Of a DNA stretch of 64,000 bases, positions 10,451 to 21,740 are shown piece after piece. Under the pieces are notes generated by a model. That model did no database searches. It was not told the origin of the DNA and saw only the letters and a program-made list of their open reading frames with translations. Source of the DNA: Oegoconia quadripuncta (lineage: Eukaryota > Arthropoda > Insecta > Lepidoptera > Autostichidae); NCBI GenBank assembly GCA_949316235.1, contig OX438755.1, positions 15,703,151 to 15,767,150 of the forward strand, given 5' to 3'. Within the stretch, counting starts at the first letter, position 1. Every line of letters begins with the position of its first letter. Made by a program: the position numbers and the translations under genes.

Positions 10451-11421
10451 ATTATCGAGATTGACGTGTACGAGGTGCTATGATTGGGTAAAAATACTAA
10501 ATACAGCAGTCACAGATGTGTGGATACCCTGGTAACTAAGATGGAATGCCTCTTATGCCTGTAATTCTATGCTCTTTTATCTTCGCATCGGAACACAACA
10601 ATGCGAGCATAAATGTTTGGTAGTAGAAATAGTTATGTAGGTAACGGTAAGTAGTGGGAAGAATGGCGTATATTCACGCTATTCGTATAATGACTTCAGA
10701 CGGCTTAATCCGTCCAGTCCGTCATTGGATAAATTAAGGTTTCTTTTTAATTACAGCCTCTCATACACTTGAAAAGCCTTAAACCTATTATCGACAATTT
10801 CAAATTATTGATGAAATCCGGCCACTTTTTTTATCCCGAACCTTGGAAAATAACCCACATCAAAGCTATTAGGTATTATTTATAATTAGCTTTTAGGCTT
10901 CTCGAGTGCACGTCAGAGCAATTTTATTGATTTGTTCTTTATTTCAAAAGAAATTTTAATTTATCCAATGACTGCCACTGGACGGAATAAACCCTCTTCA
11001 TTCAGTAGTGAGAAGTGGTCTAATAGATACGAGTAAGACTTAATACCTATGCTAATGATATTTTAAATACAATAACTTTTGAACTCAGCATACTGGACAT
11101 CCACCAAAGCCCGCGACCTAGACAAAATTAATTTATAAAACGACGTTCGCAGAATATTGCTACGAAATTCTAACCGCTGCAATTGTGAGCAGAACAACAC
11201 TTAAAACGTAATATAATAGAAGCAGAGATTTTGGCGGAAAGTGACGTAGGTGACCGAGTCATTATACCCCAAATTCCGCTTATTCCTATGTTTCGTTCGA
11301 TTTAACGTGTACAGCACTAGTCCATTAAAAATTTAACGGAACTTCCTATAATCTTAAAGTTCCTGATTTTTTGTAGAATGATAGAGTACCCATCAGTAAT
11401 AGAATAAAAATTCTGTAGCTT
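10451..11421. other. No gene; minor repeated segment
   Basis: Only 11340-11400 (CTATAATCTTAAAGTTCCTG) recurs, at 5105-5165. The remainder is unclassified. Confidence 0.4.
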
Positions 11422-11554
11422 CCGTGGTAGCTAGCCAGGCGGACATTTAAAATGCCCTACCACCAACTAAACCGAGTACATGTACCCCGCGATTGAACAC
11501 GCGACCTCTGAATCGTAAACCCAATGATATTTACATTGAGCCACGGAGGCGGTT
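11422..11554 (-). mobile_element. SINE-B head fragment
   Basis: Reversed head running from TGGTAGCTAGCCAGGCGGAC to GCCACGGAGGCGG. Box B is altered (CGCGATTGAACACGCGAC). The tail half is missing. Confidence 0.8.
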
Positions 11555-11837
11555 AAAGTAATGAGATGACACAAACTCTTTAGGTTAGGATCAATTAGGT
11601 TTTTAGTTACTTTTGCCTTTTATTTCAGTATGTTTTACAAAATTGGTAGTGGTATAGATTTCTAAGTTTATCATAATACTGTAGTATCATGCATTCCCCG
11701 ACAATTGTATACTAGGACCTCTACGTTGCCACAGACAATGCAGTACGCATGGCCGCGTTCTGGTCCTCAAAAATCTGATGTTTTTGCCATCGACTCGCTA
11801 AGAAGAGTGTTACTGTATTTAAATAAATATTTGGAAC

Positions 11838-12063
11838 ACCGATTGGGGTATTGGACAGCGACTCTATCAGCGAAACGTACGGTTGGTGGTTGGACGAGCG
11901 GTAAATGTTTATGTGATGAATACGAACATTTATTCCAAAGTATGGATATGTTTATATACATATTTATGTAGGTTTATCCGTTATCTAGTGTCCATAGTAC
12001 AAGCTTTGCTTAGTTTGGGACTAGATGATTGCTGTAAGTGTCTGAAATATTTATTTATTTATA
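11838..12063 (+). mobile_element. SINE-C copy
   Basis: The head starts CCGATTGGGGTATTGG. The body has GTGATGAATACGAACATTTA and the tail GTGTCCATAGTACAAGC plus TTTGGGACTAGATGATTGC, ending in ATTTATTTATAT. The box B region has decayed. Confidence 0.8.
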
Positions 12064-12558
12064 TCTCGTATACTAGAGGGATATTATAACATAACGAGGT
12101 AACGCTGCCAGTCTTTTGGGCATCCTCTTACACGGTACGGATCTCGATCGCGTTTTCTACTTGACATAATCATGGAGACAATGTGGTTTAGTCTGTTTCT
12201 GTACTTTTGTGTTCAATTCTATTCTTTTTATTTTTATTTCTTGTAAATACACCCTTTTTTATGTGCATAAATATAATGTATCTTATGTTGAAATAACGTA
12301 TGATAGTAACCATTCCATCACAAAAGTGAAACAAAATATTGTAGGAAATAGTTACGCAAATAGATAATTTGAAACCATTTTGCATGCAACCTAGTTACTA
12401 AAAGGGTCTATTATAAACCCGCCTAAACCGATCTAAGCATAACCACGGCTTTTGTGTAAACGCAATAATAATCTTAAGTGGATATGACGAGGCTGCCCGT
12501 AATAATTTACTCTGTGGGTTTAGGGTAGCGAGACAATTGTTGGGCAGTGATAGTAGTA
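12064..12558. other. No recognised feature
   Basis: AT-rich sequence with no gene or shared repeat. Confidence 0.4.
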
Positions 12559-12650
12559 CTTTATGAGGTATAACTTCTTGTTGACGACGCTGTTAATGAT
12601 GTTAGAAGTTGAGCAATGTAAACGATCTTCTTCAGTTATATGCAAATACT
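12559..12650. repeat. Left copy of a direct repeat around a Helitron
   Basis: ATAACTTCTTGTTGACGACG and GTTAGAAGTTGAGCAATG recur at 12860-12954 on the far side of the Helitron remnant, with a handful of substitutions and about 25 bases missing here. Confidence 0.65.
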
Positions 12651-12861
12651 TCGCCTGCGTTGAATAGCTTTATCGCGGAAATTTGTTTATCCCGCGAGAA
12701 CTATTTACTTTATCGGGATAAAGAGTATCCTATGTTTTAATCCAGGGCATGGTCTACCTATATATCAAATTTCATCCAAATACGGTCATCCGTTTCGCCG
12801 TAATTGAGCAACGAATAAACAAACAAACATCCACACTTTCGCATTTATAATATTAGTTAGA
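12651..12861 (-). mobile_element. Non-autonomous Helitron, 3'-truncated
   Basis: Minus-strand sense. The 5' terminus reads TCTAACTAATATTATAAATG at the right end, followed by a T. The body has CGTTTCGCCGTAATTGAGC, TTTATCCCGATAAAGT and GCAGGCGAAG (all reversed). The usual 3' hairpin and CTAG end are lost. It encodes no Rep/helicase protein. Confidence 0.75.
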
Positions 12862-12954
12862 TAACTTCTTGTTGAAGAAGTTGTTAATGATTGTAGAAGT
12901 TGAGCAATGCAGTTCTTCATTGTCAGTTTTCACTTCTTCAGTTACATGTAAATC
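12860..12954. repeat. Right copy of the direct repeat around a Helitron
   Basis: ATAACTTCTTGTTGAAGAAG and TTGTAGAAGTTGAGCAATG match 12559-12650. The Helitron sits at the boundary of the two units. Confidence 0.65.
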
Positions 12955-12999
12955 AAATGAAGTTGTAGTTATATACCATTCCAACGCATAATAAATTAT

Positions 13000-13380
13000 A
13001 TGCTTCTATCATTTTGTCAATAACAATTGTTTTAGTAATATATTTCATATTTAATTCATATATCCATTAATTTATTTAATTACGATTCAATAAGTTATTC
13101 AACTGTATGTTGTATATCGAGTTAAATAATAAAATACTAATAAATATTTCCGACACTTACACCAATCATCTAGCCTCAAACTATTTTGTATAAACATTCA
13201 TGACTCCGGAATAAAATGTTCTTATTCACAATAACATTTACCCATCATTCGAACCCGCAACCGTTGGTTTCATAGATAGAGTCACTATCCAGTACATCAA
13301 TCGGTCGTAATTTAAGCACTGGTGATAAATGTTATCAAAATATATAAATAGCCGTGTCTTGTACATGATTTAGAGATGTG
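13000..13380 (+). repeat. Dispersed repeat split by a SINE-C
   Basis: GTTATTCAACTGTATGTTG before the SINE, then AAATGTTATCAAAATATATA and AGCCGTGTCTTGTA after it, match the uninterrupted copy at 4480-4600. Confidence 0.6.
13132..13308 (-). mobile_element. SINE-C copy nested in an older repeat
   Basis: Reversed. ATTTCCGACACTTACACC is the tail and ATTCGAACCCGCAACCGTTG the box B region. GTCACTATCCAGTACATC and AATCGGTCG make up the box A side of the head. Confidence 0.8.
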
Positions 13381-13404
13381 TAGGTACAGAAAGGCAGTAC
13401 TTCA

Positions 13405-13590
13405 ATCAATCAAATACTCCTTATTGTGCAATTAACAAAAACTATACAAAGATTACAGCGTACATCATTCATCAAAAAGGCGGCCTTATCGCTAACTGCG
13501 ATCTCTTCCAGACAAACCTTAGGGTAAAGATACAACTGCCAGTAGAGGTCTGCACTAATAGTAGCAATACGGCGTATTTTTATTGTTGGT
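13405..13590 (-). mobile_element. LINE-E type 3' end
   Basis: AATCAATCAAATACTCCTTA with TTGTGCAAT, AAAAAGGCGGCCTTATCGCT and CAGACAAACCTTAGGGTAAA nearly duplicate 22668-22865. In the sense direction (minus) it ends with a GCACAATAAGGAG polyadenylation-like motif and a GATT tail. Confidence 0.65.
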
Positions 13591-14230
13591 AATTGTTATA
13601 ATAATGTAAAGATTAAAATACATAAACTAAGCCTACAAACTATAATTAGCTAATTTTACTGCACATAAAACCTATATATTATTGATTACATAACATATTT
13701 AAATTTATATATATAGAGTACCTGTATTTTATCAATACATATTTTATATTAAAACGTATATATATCACGCATTTATTTATATAGGTAATACTTATCCAAA
13801 CATCTGTATAAAACATTAATAAAACATAATGTAACATTTCACTACGTCGGTATAACTGATTTGAAAAATTGATGAAGGGATACAAATTCTGAGCCCGGGC
13901 AAAATAAACATATTTCCAGGGTTTAAATGATTCAGTTGGGCAATTCTGTTCTGTTTTACATTCTTTAAAAGAACACCCTCATAAATTCATCACATATTAC
14001 TACATTTTCGAATGGAAAAATGTAATAAAATGAGAGACTCAATAAAACATGAAACCATTAGAAAGGTGAACCGAGTTGTTATAAATTCGTTTTATAAACA
14101 TTAATTCCATAACCTGATTTAAGCAGGATGCAGGTCAATTATGTAATAGATAATGAATATTCTAAGTTAGAATATAAGTATGTCAAAAAATATTTAAGAG
14201 TCTAATAAATTAGGAGCGACAGAACAACAG
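13591..14230. other. AT-rich, nothing recognised
   Basis: The minus-strand frame at 13679-13885 is mostly Y, I and N codons, as expected from AT-rich noncoding DNA. Confidence 0.45.
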
Positions 14231-14462
14231 TATGAAATGAAATGAAAATGAAATGAAAATGAAATGAAAATGAAATGAAAATGAAATGAAAATGAAATGA
14301 AAATGAAATGAAATGAAATGAAAATGAAATGAAAATGAAATGAAAATGAAATGAAAATGAAATGAAAATGAAATGAAAATAAAATGAAAATGAAATGAAA
14401 ATGAAATGAAAATGAAAATGAAATGAAAATGAAATTAAAATGGAAATGAAAATGAAAATGAC
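14231..14462. repeat. ATGAAATGAAA 11-base minisatellite
   Basis: About 20 units alternating ATGAA and AATGAA spacing, very uniform apart from the right end. It abuts the 3' end of a SINE-B whose upstream part is missing. Confidence 0.95.
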
Positions 14463-14522
14463 TTCACTTAACATCAGGTGTGATTGAGGTCAAGTGTTAA
14501 CCCGTTTTGCATAAAAAAAAAA
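14463..14522 (+). mobile_element. SINE-B 3' end next to minisatellite
   Basis: CTTCACTTAACATCAGGTGT, GATTGAGGTCAAGTG and CATAAAAAAAAA. Everything upstream is replaced by the 11-base array. Confidence 0.85.
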
Positions 14523-14654
14523 ATAGAGTTCTATCAAGAACCTGTAAATAACCGTAACTGAATCTATAGATTTTAACGTAGAACAACAAAAACCCTTAAA
14601 CTTATCTCGTTCACCGAGACCAAAGAAGAAAAGTACTGTCAATAGTAGAAAAAA

Positions 14655-14810
14655 TATTTCATAGTCAAAGTCAAAAAAAAAAATCTTATTTTGTGTAGAC
14701 TTAAAATGACAGTTTTTACATTTTTTTGCTACTGCTTCTTCAGATAGCAACGTTCCCCTGAGAAAAACAAGCAAGAAACGCGAAGGGTTGCTCTCTTAAA
14801 ACTGGTTTTT
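14655..14810 (-). mobile_element. LINE-C 3' end
   Basis: GTTCCCCTGAGAAAAACAAG, AAGAAACGCGAAGGGTTGCT and CTTAAAACTGG are the reversed LINE-C 3' region. A poly-A-like tail shows as AAAAAAAAAATC at about 14675 in plus orientation. Confidence 0.65.
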
Positions 14811-14839
14811 ATCATGAAGTCGGTAAAAAGGTTAAAATT

Positions 14840-14965
14840 ACTTTGTCGTATCGTTAATATTAAATATTAATGCTCAATCACAAAGCTGACTCCCCAGTGA
14901 AGGACGAGCAAATAACTCAAGGGTTGCAATTTTTAAGTAGGTTTTGTGTTACAATTTTATGTGTG
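14840..14965 (-). mobile_element. LINE-C 3' end, subfamily of the 55 kb copy
   Basis: TCACAAAGCTGACTCCCCAG and CAAGGGTTGCAATTTTTAA resemble the reverse of 55690-55760, which differs from the other LINE-C ends in the GGGGAGTCAGCTTTGTGA segment. Confidence 0.6.
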
Positions 14966-15164
14966 ATTCGCCAAGGCTGAAAATTTTCAATTACACCAGT
15001 ACGGGAAGTCTTTGAATCAGCCTCTTAGGTTCATATTTGTAATACATAACATAATGGTATCATCACAAACATGTGAAAAGCAAACAAAAAGATGGAAACG
15101 CCTATGTGATGTAGAAGCTCACCACACGTCTGCTGCTTAGTATGTCTCACTTGTAATATAAATC

Positions 15165-15300
15165 AATCAATCAATCAAGTACACTTTATTGCACAATAAT
15201 TCTACAATACACTTCATAAATAAAGTTTCAAAAAAATAATAGTTGTACATCCGGGCGGTGCAAATAAAAGTACAATAAATTTTCACAATCCTCATTATAA
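15165..15300 (-). mobile_element. LINE-E type 3' end
   Basis: An AATC tetramer tail (AATCAATCAATCAATC) precedes AAGTACACTTTATTGCACAA. In sense, this is GTGCAATAAAGT followed by a GATT tail. Confidence 0.6.
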
Positions 15301-15394
15301 GCGCTTTCCTATGATACCCATATTGTAGTGCTAGAATTGTTTATTTTGATAAACATTTACTCTTACGGCCGCTGTAGTTTACTTATTACCCGAC

Positions 15395-15615
15395 TGCCAA
15401 TGAAATAATGTTTTTCGAGTGTTTGTATGTATGTATGTCCGTTCATTTGGCGCATCCTGTAGCCTAAATGGCTTGTACGATTTCGAAGTGCATGCTGTCG
15501 TTAGATTCGTCTTGATACCGGACGTGTGGATACATTATATGGCAAAAATTCAAGATGGCAAACTACATAAAGTGCTGTCGGGTTTTTGGTTATTAAATAA
15601 TTAAATAGTTATTTG
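15395..15615 (+). repeat. Repeat J copy
   Basis: TATGTATGTATGTCCGTTCA, GCATCCTGTAGCCTAAATGG, GATTTCGAAGTGCATG and CTGTCGGGTTTTTGGTTATT match 44.28-44.51 kb and, reversed, 24.26-24.51 kb. A short open frame across it is not a gene. Confidence 0.7.
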
Positions 15616-16904
15616 TAACGTAACCTATCCTATGGCACTTGGACTGTCACCCAGACGTTCGGATGCTACGAGGGAACAAAGAATTCCACATAGATATGCA
15701 GGAATAACATAACCCCCTCTTCAATCCGGTAAAAATAAAGTTAAAATATGTGTCTTGTTTTTGCAAATATGACGCGTATAATAATTATAATGTACAAAGA
15801 TATAACGAAGTAACAAGCCTCTTCAGCGTCTTTTTTAGTCTGTATTTTATCAAGAAAGTTTGAAGACGTACTCGTATTTCAATAACCTTTGATTAGCTTC
15901 TCGATGTATGTCTATCATCGAATATTTTATACTTATACAAGGGTAAAGGGCCAACCAAAAAGAAATTTTCTTTACAGGAAATTAAGCCAGAGTAAAATGA
16001 GCTGGAAAAAGGGCTTAATAAAAATATGAGAAAAAACATACTGCCACATTTTCCATCCGGTTGACTCAAGAGTTCATCATTGGGATTAACTGGGGTACTT
16101 GCTGGATTAGGGCGGTAAGCGGTTATTGGAACTTATTGAACCTTTTTGTAAGAGCCTTATTGTAATAAGGGGTTATCCAGCATTAAGGAAATTTAAAAGT
16201 GACAGCTGTCATACTTTCCGTCCCATATAACTTTCCAACCACCATTGAGGTTAGCTGGAAGAGAACTCAGCGATAAGCTCACCATCGTAAATTATTTCTT
16301 ATTGTTTTGTACCTGTATCTTTTTATTATTTTCTGTGCAATAAAGAATAAAGACACTTCATAGTCGCGTTAATGCCATTTAAAGCATAAGAAAATCGAAA
16401 GAAGGCCTTTTGAGGGGCTATTTAGTAACTATGGTCAAAGCGATTTTTTCGTCATGAAACGAATAAAATTCAACAAATCAAAATGCAAAAAAATTACATC
16501 AAATGACTTACTATTTCTATTTCAGACTTAGATTACTTACAAATTTAAGATATCAGACGATTGATTGAAAAACAAATGTTTCATGTTTCGAATGGCGTCC
16601 GTCATCAAGCGAAAAAAGATTTTATTATGCCCACATTTTTTTTTTTTTTACGCAACTCCTAGAGTTGGGCATTTGGGTCATATCACGCCATCATTAGTAC
16701 TTATGGCACCTGGCTGCACTTTTAAATGATACAGCTGGTGGAATACGAAAGTTTCGTAAACCATCGAAAAAAGGGTACGTATATACCTGATACGACAATA
16801 AATTGGTTTTAAATCATACATAAAACATGGGCTCTGGCGATATTCACTTCAATGAATATCTGCAATCCCAAACAGCAATATACCATAGCTAGATAGGGCA
16901 AAGG
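15616..16904. other. No gene; possible LINE 3' end at 16280-16365
   Basis: GTGCAATAAAGAATAAAGAC at 16346 in plus orientation could be a LINE-E-like end. A T run at 16637-16649 precedes an unclassified block to 16770. No coding region seen. Confidence 0.4.
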
Positions 16905-16985
16905 CCCAACCATTTTTTTTTTATATGAGAGGGCGGCAAACGAGCATGCGGGTCACCATTGGACCACCTCAGTCACACGGCTATA
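16905..16985 (-). mobile_element. Retroelement 3' end as at 10370
   Basis: Reversed copy: a T run, then ATATGAGAGGGCGGCAAACG and AGCATGCGGGTCACC. Confidence 0.65.
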
Positions 16986-17039
16986 TAAAATGAATGAAAT
17001 ACAACAAAACAAATTAAACTTATTAAATATCTACGTTTA

Positions 17040-17350
17040 ACTTATTAAATAATAAGCATATTATAAAATATCAGATTATTTAGATGATAAACATTCATGG
17101 ACATAAACATCCCGTTCGCATAACCAGGCTATTTCACAATTAATAATGAAATATTATAATATAAAGTAATAATTAATAATTTTGTAATATAAAAACCTTA
17201 TTTTTTAAAGCGCAACCCCTCGAGTTTTTTGCTTGTTCTACTCAGGGGAAAATTGCCTTTTGAACAAGCAGTAGCTTAAAAAATGTAAAATCTGACTATT
17301 TTAAGTGTGCCCTGTGTACCTACAAAATAAAGCATTTTTGATTTTGATTT
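17040..17350 (+). pseudogene. LINE-C 3' end including last codons
   Basis: The final codons encode YYKISDYLDDKHSWT with TAA at about 17104-17106. This parallels YYNITDYLNDKQAWT at 55.6 kb. Next come GCAACCCCTCGAG, TTTTGAACAAGCAGTAGC, CCTGTGTACCTACAAAATAA and a GATTTT tail. It is 5'-truncated. Confidence 0.85.
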
Positions 17351-17904
17351 TTGAAATGAGATCTTTGTTTGGTTATGTTTATAATTACTACGACAATCCA
17401 ACTTCTTTCTTTCGGAGGGTAGTCAATACCAGCCTCTTTCCAAAGGTAATGTGGTCCCATACAAATCCCATATAAAATTCAATACGTCATATAAAAATTT
17501 TGACTCCTTCATTGGACCGATACAATCATTGGTTACGTAAATGGTACAATGATGGGCATTCTATGATTTTTAGTTCACATGTAGTTTTGATAATATTAAT
17601 AAATTTTGTCAAGAACACTGAACGATATAACGAAAGCCTGAATATTTGCCTCTGTTTATGATAAATTAATAATATGAGTATTAGGCAAAGTAGTACTTAC
17701 GTGAATATTGTCGACGTCATTTCGAGCGTAGGTGCGCGAATCTCAATTACGCGCCCGCGTTGAATGGTTGCGCGGGCGTGACCACAGAGTACTTTTTATG
17801 GGCGAGACTGCTCTTTACAAGGGGGTTTCAGCGTGGGCAGAGTTAGAGTCGGTACATATTTGAAACTTTGTGGAATATTTAGTTTCCGAAATACTTTGCG
17901 GGCC
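17351..17904. other. No recognised feature; GC-rich patch
   Basis: 17730-17785 is GC-rich with GCGCCCGCG and CGCGGGCG facing each other across 11 bases, a small imperfect hairpin. Confidence 0.4.
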
Positions 17905-18075
17905 CAATTAATGCAATGGTCCAACGATTGGGCCTTTACCCTACTCGCAGTGTAAGGCGTCATGAATGTTTATATAAATATTTATGTATGTCTGTCCGTT
18001 ATCTAGTATCCATAGTACAGGCTTTGCTTAGTTTGGGACTAGATGATCGGTGTAAGTGTCCGAAACATTTATTTA
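17905..18075 (+). mobile_element. SINE-C copy, head decayed
   Basis: CCAACGATTGGGCC begins it. GTCATGAATGTTTATATAAA, TATCTAGTATCCATAGTACA and TTTGGGACTAGATGATCGG follow, ending in ATTTATTTA. Confidence 0.8.
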
Positions 18076-18612
18076 TTTACTTACTTTGTATGACCTATTA
18101 ATTAACTAGCCCAGTCAGCTATCAACCTTCTGATCTTACGGTATTTCGACTATGCACTTCGATCTGACACGCTTTCTATAACCCGCTTACGCATGAACAT
18201 TTCTTAAAAAAAGTTTATCCATTTATATGAACAACACTGTTAACTATTTAATACAAGTCAAAATATTCCGCTCAGTTGTCTGACTGAATCATATCAAACT
18301 AACAACTTTTGCCGCCAAGCAAGGCAGTCATGGAAACAATATCGTTACGTCATAACTCGACCGTTCCACATTGCTCCACAATGGATACTCTACCCCTTCA
18401 CTGGAAACTTTTACAATGCGACGCGGCAAGTGTAGGTACCGTGGCTGTACGCAAATTAGTTTACTTGCATACATGTTGCCTATATATTATTCTTCAAATG
18501 GAATCAATTTATGAAACTCGTGAGAAATTGTTAGTGAAGTAATATGGCGTCTCGTTGTGAACGACATGTGTTATATTATGTTTGACGACGTTGTGAACAT
18601 GTCCAGTTTTTG
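18076..18612. other. No recognised feature
   Basis: A frame at 18309-18542 shows no known motif. Left unannotated. Confidence 0.4.
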
Positions 18613-18932
18613 TTTTTTTTTATGCATAAAGGGTTACTTGACTTCAATCACTAAGTGAAGATGAGACCGAAGGTGGAAGCGTACTGACTCGGAAACCCTA
18701 ACTTATTTGGCAAACTGGCTATCTTATCTCTGACAACCGGAACACAACAATGCTATTGACATTGCTGTTTGGCGGCAGATTTAGATAAGATGGTGGTAGC
18801 TAGCCAGGCGGGTATTTAAAATGTCACCACCAACCAAACCGAGTACTTAAACATGTACCCCGCTGGGAATCGAACCCGCGACCTCCGATTCGTAAACCCA
18901 ATATTGTTTACATGGAGCCCCGGAGGCTGTTA
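18613..18932 (-). mobile_element. SINE-B full-length copy
   Basis: Reversed, from the poly-A (T run at 18613) through the tail TGACTTCAATCACTAAGTGA to the head. Box B is GGAATCGAACC in plus orientation near 18850, and the head ends GAGCCCCGGAGGC. Another 50 bases beyond the head (to about 18982) match the DNA upstream of the copy at 23281. Confidence 0.9.
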
Positions 18933-18982
18933 ATTGTACTCTTATATGGATAAAGTTACCTGTTTAAATGCCTCTCTTATGC

Positions 18983-20520
18983 CATAACAAACTGTGAAGA
19001 GACAAACAATACCCCAGTTTTGCATTCACATTACGACGTCGCGTCAATCGCTTTTTATTCCGCATCTGTCACGATCTGTAGTAATAAAACAAAGATCAGA
19101 ATGCTGTCGCGAAATCCTGTCGTAATGTTAGTGAAAGTTAGTGAATTCTGAAACTTCGGAATAAAGTTCTCCTCTCAAGCAAAAGCATGCAAACAGACAT
19201 CCCAGGAAATTCTACACGGATTCAACAAACGACGCTTCAACAAAACGTGCGGATTTCCAAGTTTTAGACTTCGAAAGTCGAGACGAGAGTATTGTTTTCA
19301 ATTTGACAGAGAAATCCCGCATTTGCAATGTATTGAACATAAATTGAATAACTCTGGGAATCGAAAAGTGAGTCGCATCCAATCTTGTTAGTTAAAATTA
19401 GGTAAATCGATTACGCCCATCGTGATATACGGGTGGAGTTTTTTTACCGTAAGAAAAAAAATAGGGCATATTAGGTGAGTGAAATAGAAGGTATTGGCAT
19501 AGGTAGTTTTTTTTTAACCCTTAACTGCTCACGCCTAAAAACGTATATAGATGCTCGCGTGGGTTCCTTACGGACCCCATTTTCAAAATCAAGTAGAGCT
19601 ACTTGTACTACAAAATTAGAGCTATTTCTTTTGGAATCTGTAATAACAACAAAAACATACACACGTTACAATTTAGGAACTATATTTTTTGTAGACAATC
19701 AGCACATAGCATAGTCCAATGGTCATTACAAATTTAGCGTATCCTTATTACATTTTCACATTCATAGATCTTGGATACAAGAAGCAACTGCCTTTAATTA
19801 CCTAAATAGTTTATACATATATTTACATATACTGTATATCCGAATGACTGGTGCTCATTGATCTGTTTTATATATTTATCACACTACTGAAAAAAATCCA
19901 CTGAACATGTAGATTCAATGCATTTAAATTTTAAGATCGCAGCAGTACTTCTGTCTTAAAAATTCGACGATTTTTTATCATTATTTTTAAACAGAAAATT
20001 ATTATTTGGAATACTGTGTACCCAAAAATCACGTGTTCCATGGATAGAGACGAATAAGTCAGAACCTTGAATATGAACATTTAATGTTTACAGTATTTTT
20101 ATAAACTTCTTTTCTCGAGCTTAGCTGCAGTCTTTCTTTCTGTCTGCAGTTAATATTACAAAGGAATACAAGTAAGAACGGTTTTTGCGGGTCTCTTTAT
20201 AGCCGTAGAGACATTGTCTCTCCATTCCTTCGGGACATGTTGTCACGAAACTCGAATCACAGAATACCTAATGTATTCGCATGCCGCAGTATGCCCGCAG
20301 TTGTTATTCGGCGGTTACCTTAAATAAACTTTTGTAGATTCATACAATATAGACAAATATGTTTTCAATATTGTTTCTGTGTGAACTTAAGGAGCTAATT
20401 GTATTTGCTCGATAGGTACAGAAAGATACATATTTCACAATTGAACAGTAGCTCTAGTAGAAGCGCTCGTGGTACACTAATGTTTGAGAAAACAAACACA
20501 TATTTTTTATTTATTACTAT
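18983..20520. other. No gene recognised
   Basis: Short open frames on both strands around 19471-19714 cover the same bases and lack known motifs. Otherwise AT-rich. No repeats shared with the rest of the window. Confidence 0.4.
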
Positions 20521-20765
20521 TATTTTTTTAGTTTCTAAATTTAATTTAATTACTTAAGTGCATTTATCCGACTGCTCTTAAACGGTGAAGGAAAACATCG
20601 AGAGGAAACCTGCATGCCTGAGAAATAAAAATTCTAATACATTTGTGAAGTCCCCAACCAGCATTGAGCCAGAGTAGTGGACTATGGCCCAACTCCCTCC
20701 TATACGAGGGAAGACCTATACCCCTGCAGTGGGATGTTTACGGGCTGATGAGGATGATACCTAAT
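20521..20765 (+). mobile_element. SINE-F copy, head missing
   Basis: TTTAATTTAATTACTTAAGT, CATTTATCCGACTGCTCTTA, AACGGTGAAGGAAAACATCG and CAGTGGGATGTTTACGGGC match the reverse of 33985-34325, which also keeps a tRNA-like head. Confidence 0.75.
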
Positions 20766-20879
20766 AATAAATTACAATAAATAAAAGTCGGAATAATAAT
20801 GATTTTGGTTAATAGTCACACATTTAAACTATTCAAACAATTACGAAGTAGCACAGGGGTACGTTAACATTAATGGTCA

Positions 20880-20917
20880 TTTGTGAATTAGAGGCGAAGT
20901 CGCGGGCGGAATGCTAG
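20880..20917 (+). mobile_element. Helitron 3' terminus
   Basis: GAGGCGAAGTCGCGGGCGG followed by ATGCTAGT gives the GC-rich hairpin and CTAG end, with the following T of the target. Confidence 0.6.
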
Positions 20918-21147
20918 TCTACCATAAATCCTTCGCCCCAATCGGACAAAGCCAGAGATGTATCGTTAATGATCTAACCCGGTGTCACCAAGTTTTGTGT
21001 TGCATCTAACTTCGAGTCAATTTACAGTTTAAGCACTCAAGTGTGAATCGGAGATAGCTATTAACTACTTAGAAAGTACACAATGCTCATGCATTATTAT
21101 TTCATAATAATGTGTATGTACTTTGTATCGTAAATATCCATCAACAG
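20918..21147. other. No recognised feature
   Basis: Unique-looking sequence, no coding evidence. Confidence 0.4.
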
Positions 21148-21346
21148 TCATTATCTTATCTAAATCTGCCGCCAAACAGCAATGTTAATAGCATTGTTGT
21201 GTTCCGGTTGTCAGAGATAAGATAGCCAGTCCCCCAAATAAAATGGGGTTTCCGGGTCAATACGCTACCACCTTCGGCCTCATCTTCGCTTAACATCAGG
21301 TGTGATTGAGGTGAAGTGCTAACCCGTCGTAGATAAAAAAAAAAAT
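21148..21346 (+). mobile_element. SINE-B, 5'-truncated
   Basis: Starts at ATCTTATCTAAATCTGCCGC and ends in GATAAAAAAAAAAA. The head with boxes A and B is absent. Confidence 0.88.
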
Positions 21347-21599
21347 CCGTGGTCATACGTAAGTTCTTAAAAAGAGCGTCTTCTTTTTAACATTCATTTA
21401 TTCGGAGAATGTATTACATGACCAGAATATAATATTTGACCTAATTAGCAACACACACAGGTAGTTCAATCGTAACTAGATTTAAAAAAAGAAATGTTTG
21501 GCGTGGGTACAATAAAAATAGGTAGGACTTCTAGCAATATTCAAAGACACAGAAAAGGCAGGAATCTTTTTGTGTGTGCAGTCTATTAAGTATTAATTT

Positions 21600-21740
21600 T
21601 ATTTATATATTCCATTAAAATAGTTACAAAAGTTACAAGTCGTGTAGTTTATCAACCGTATTAATGCAAGCCTAGTTGCTTAGTATGGAACTAGAAGTCG
21701 CTGTGTGTATGTCCAAGGATATTTATAATTATTTTTACAT
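21600..21740 (+). mobile_element. SINE-A 3' part
   Basis: GTGTAGTTTATCAACCG, AGCCTAGTTGCTTAGTATGG and GGATATTTATAATTATTTT form the tail only. Confidence 0.75.

Noticed and set aside
14202..14474. Minus-strand frame of F, H, S and I codons
   Set aside because: It only reads through the 11-base minisatellite.
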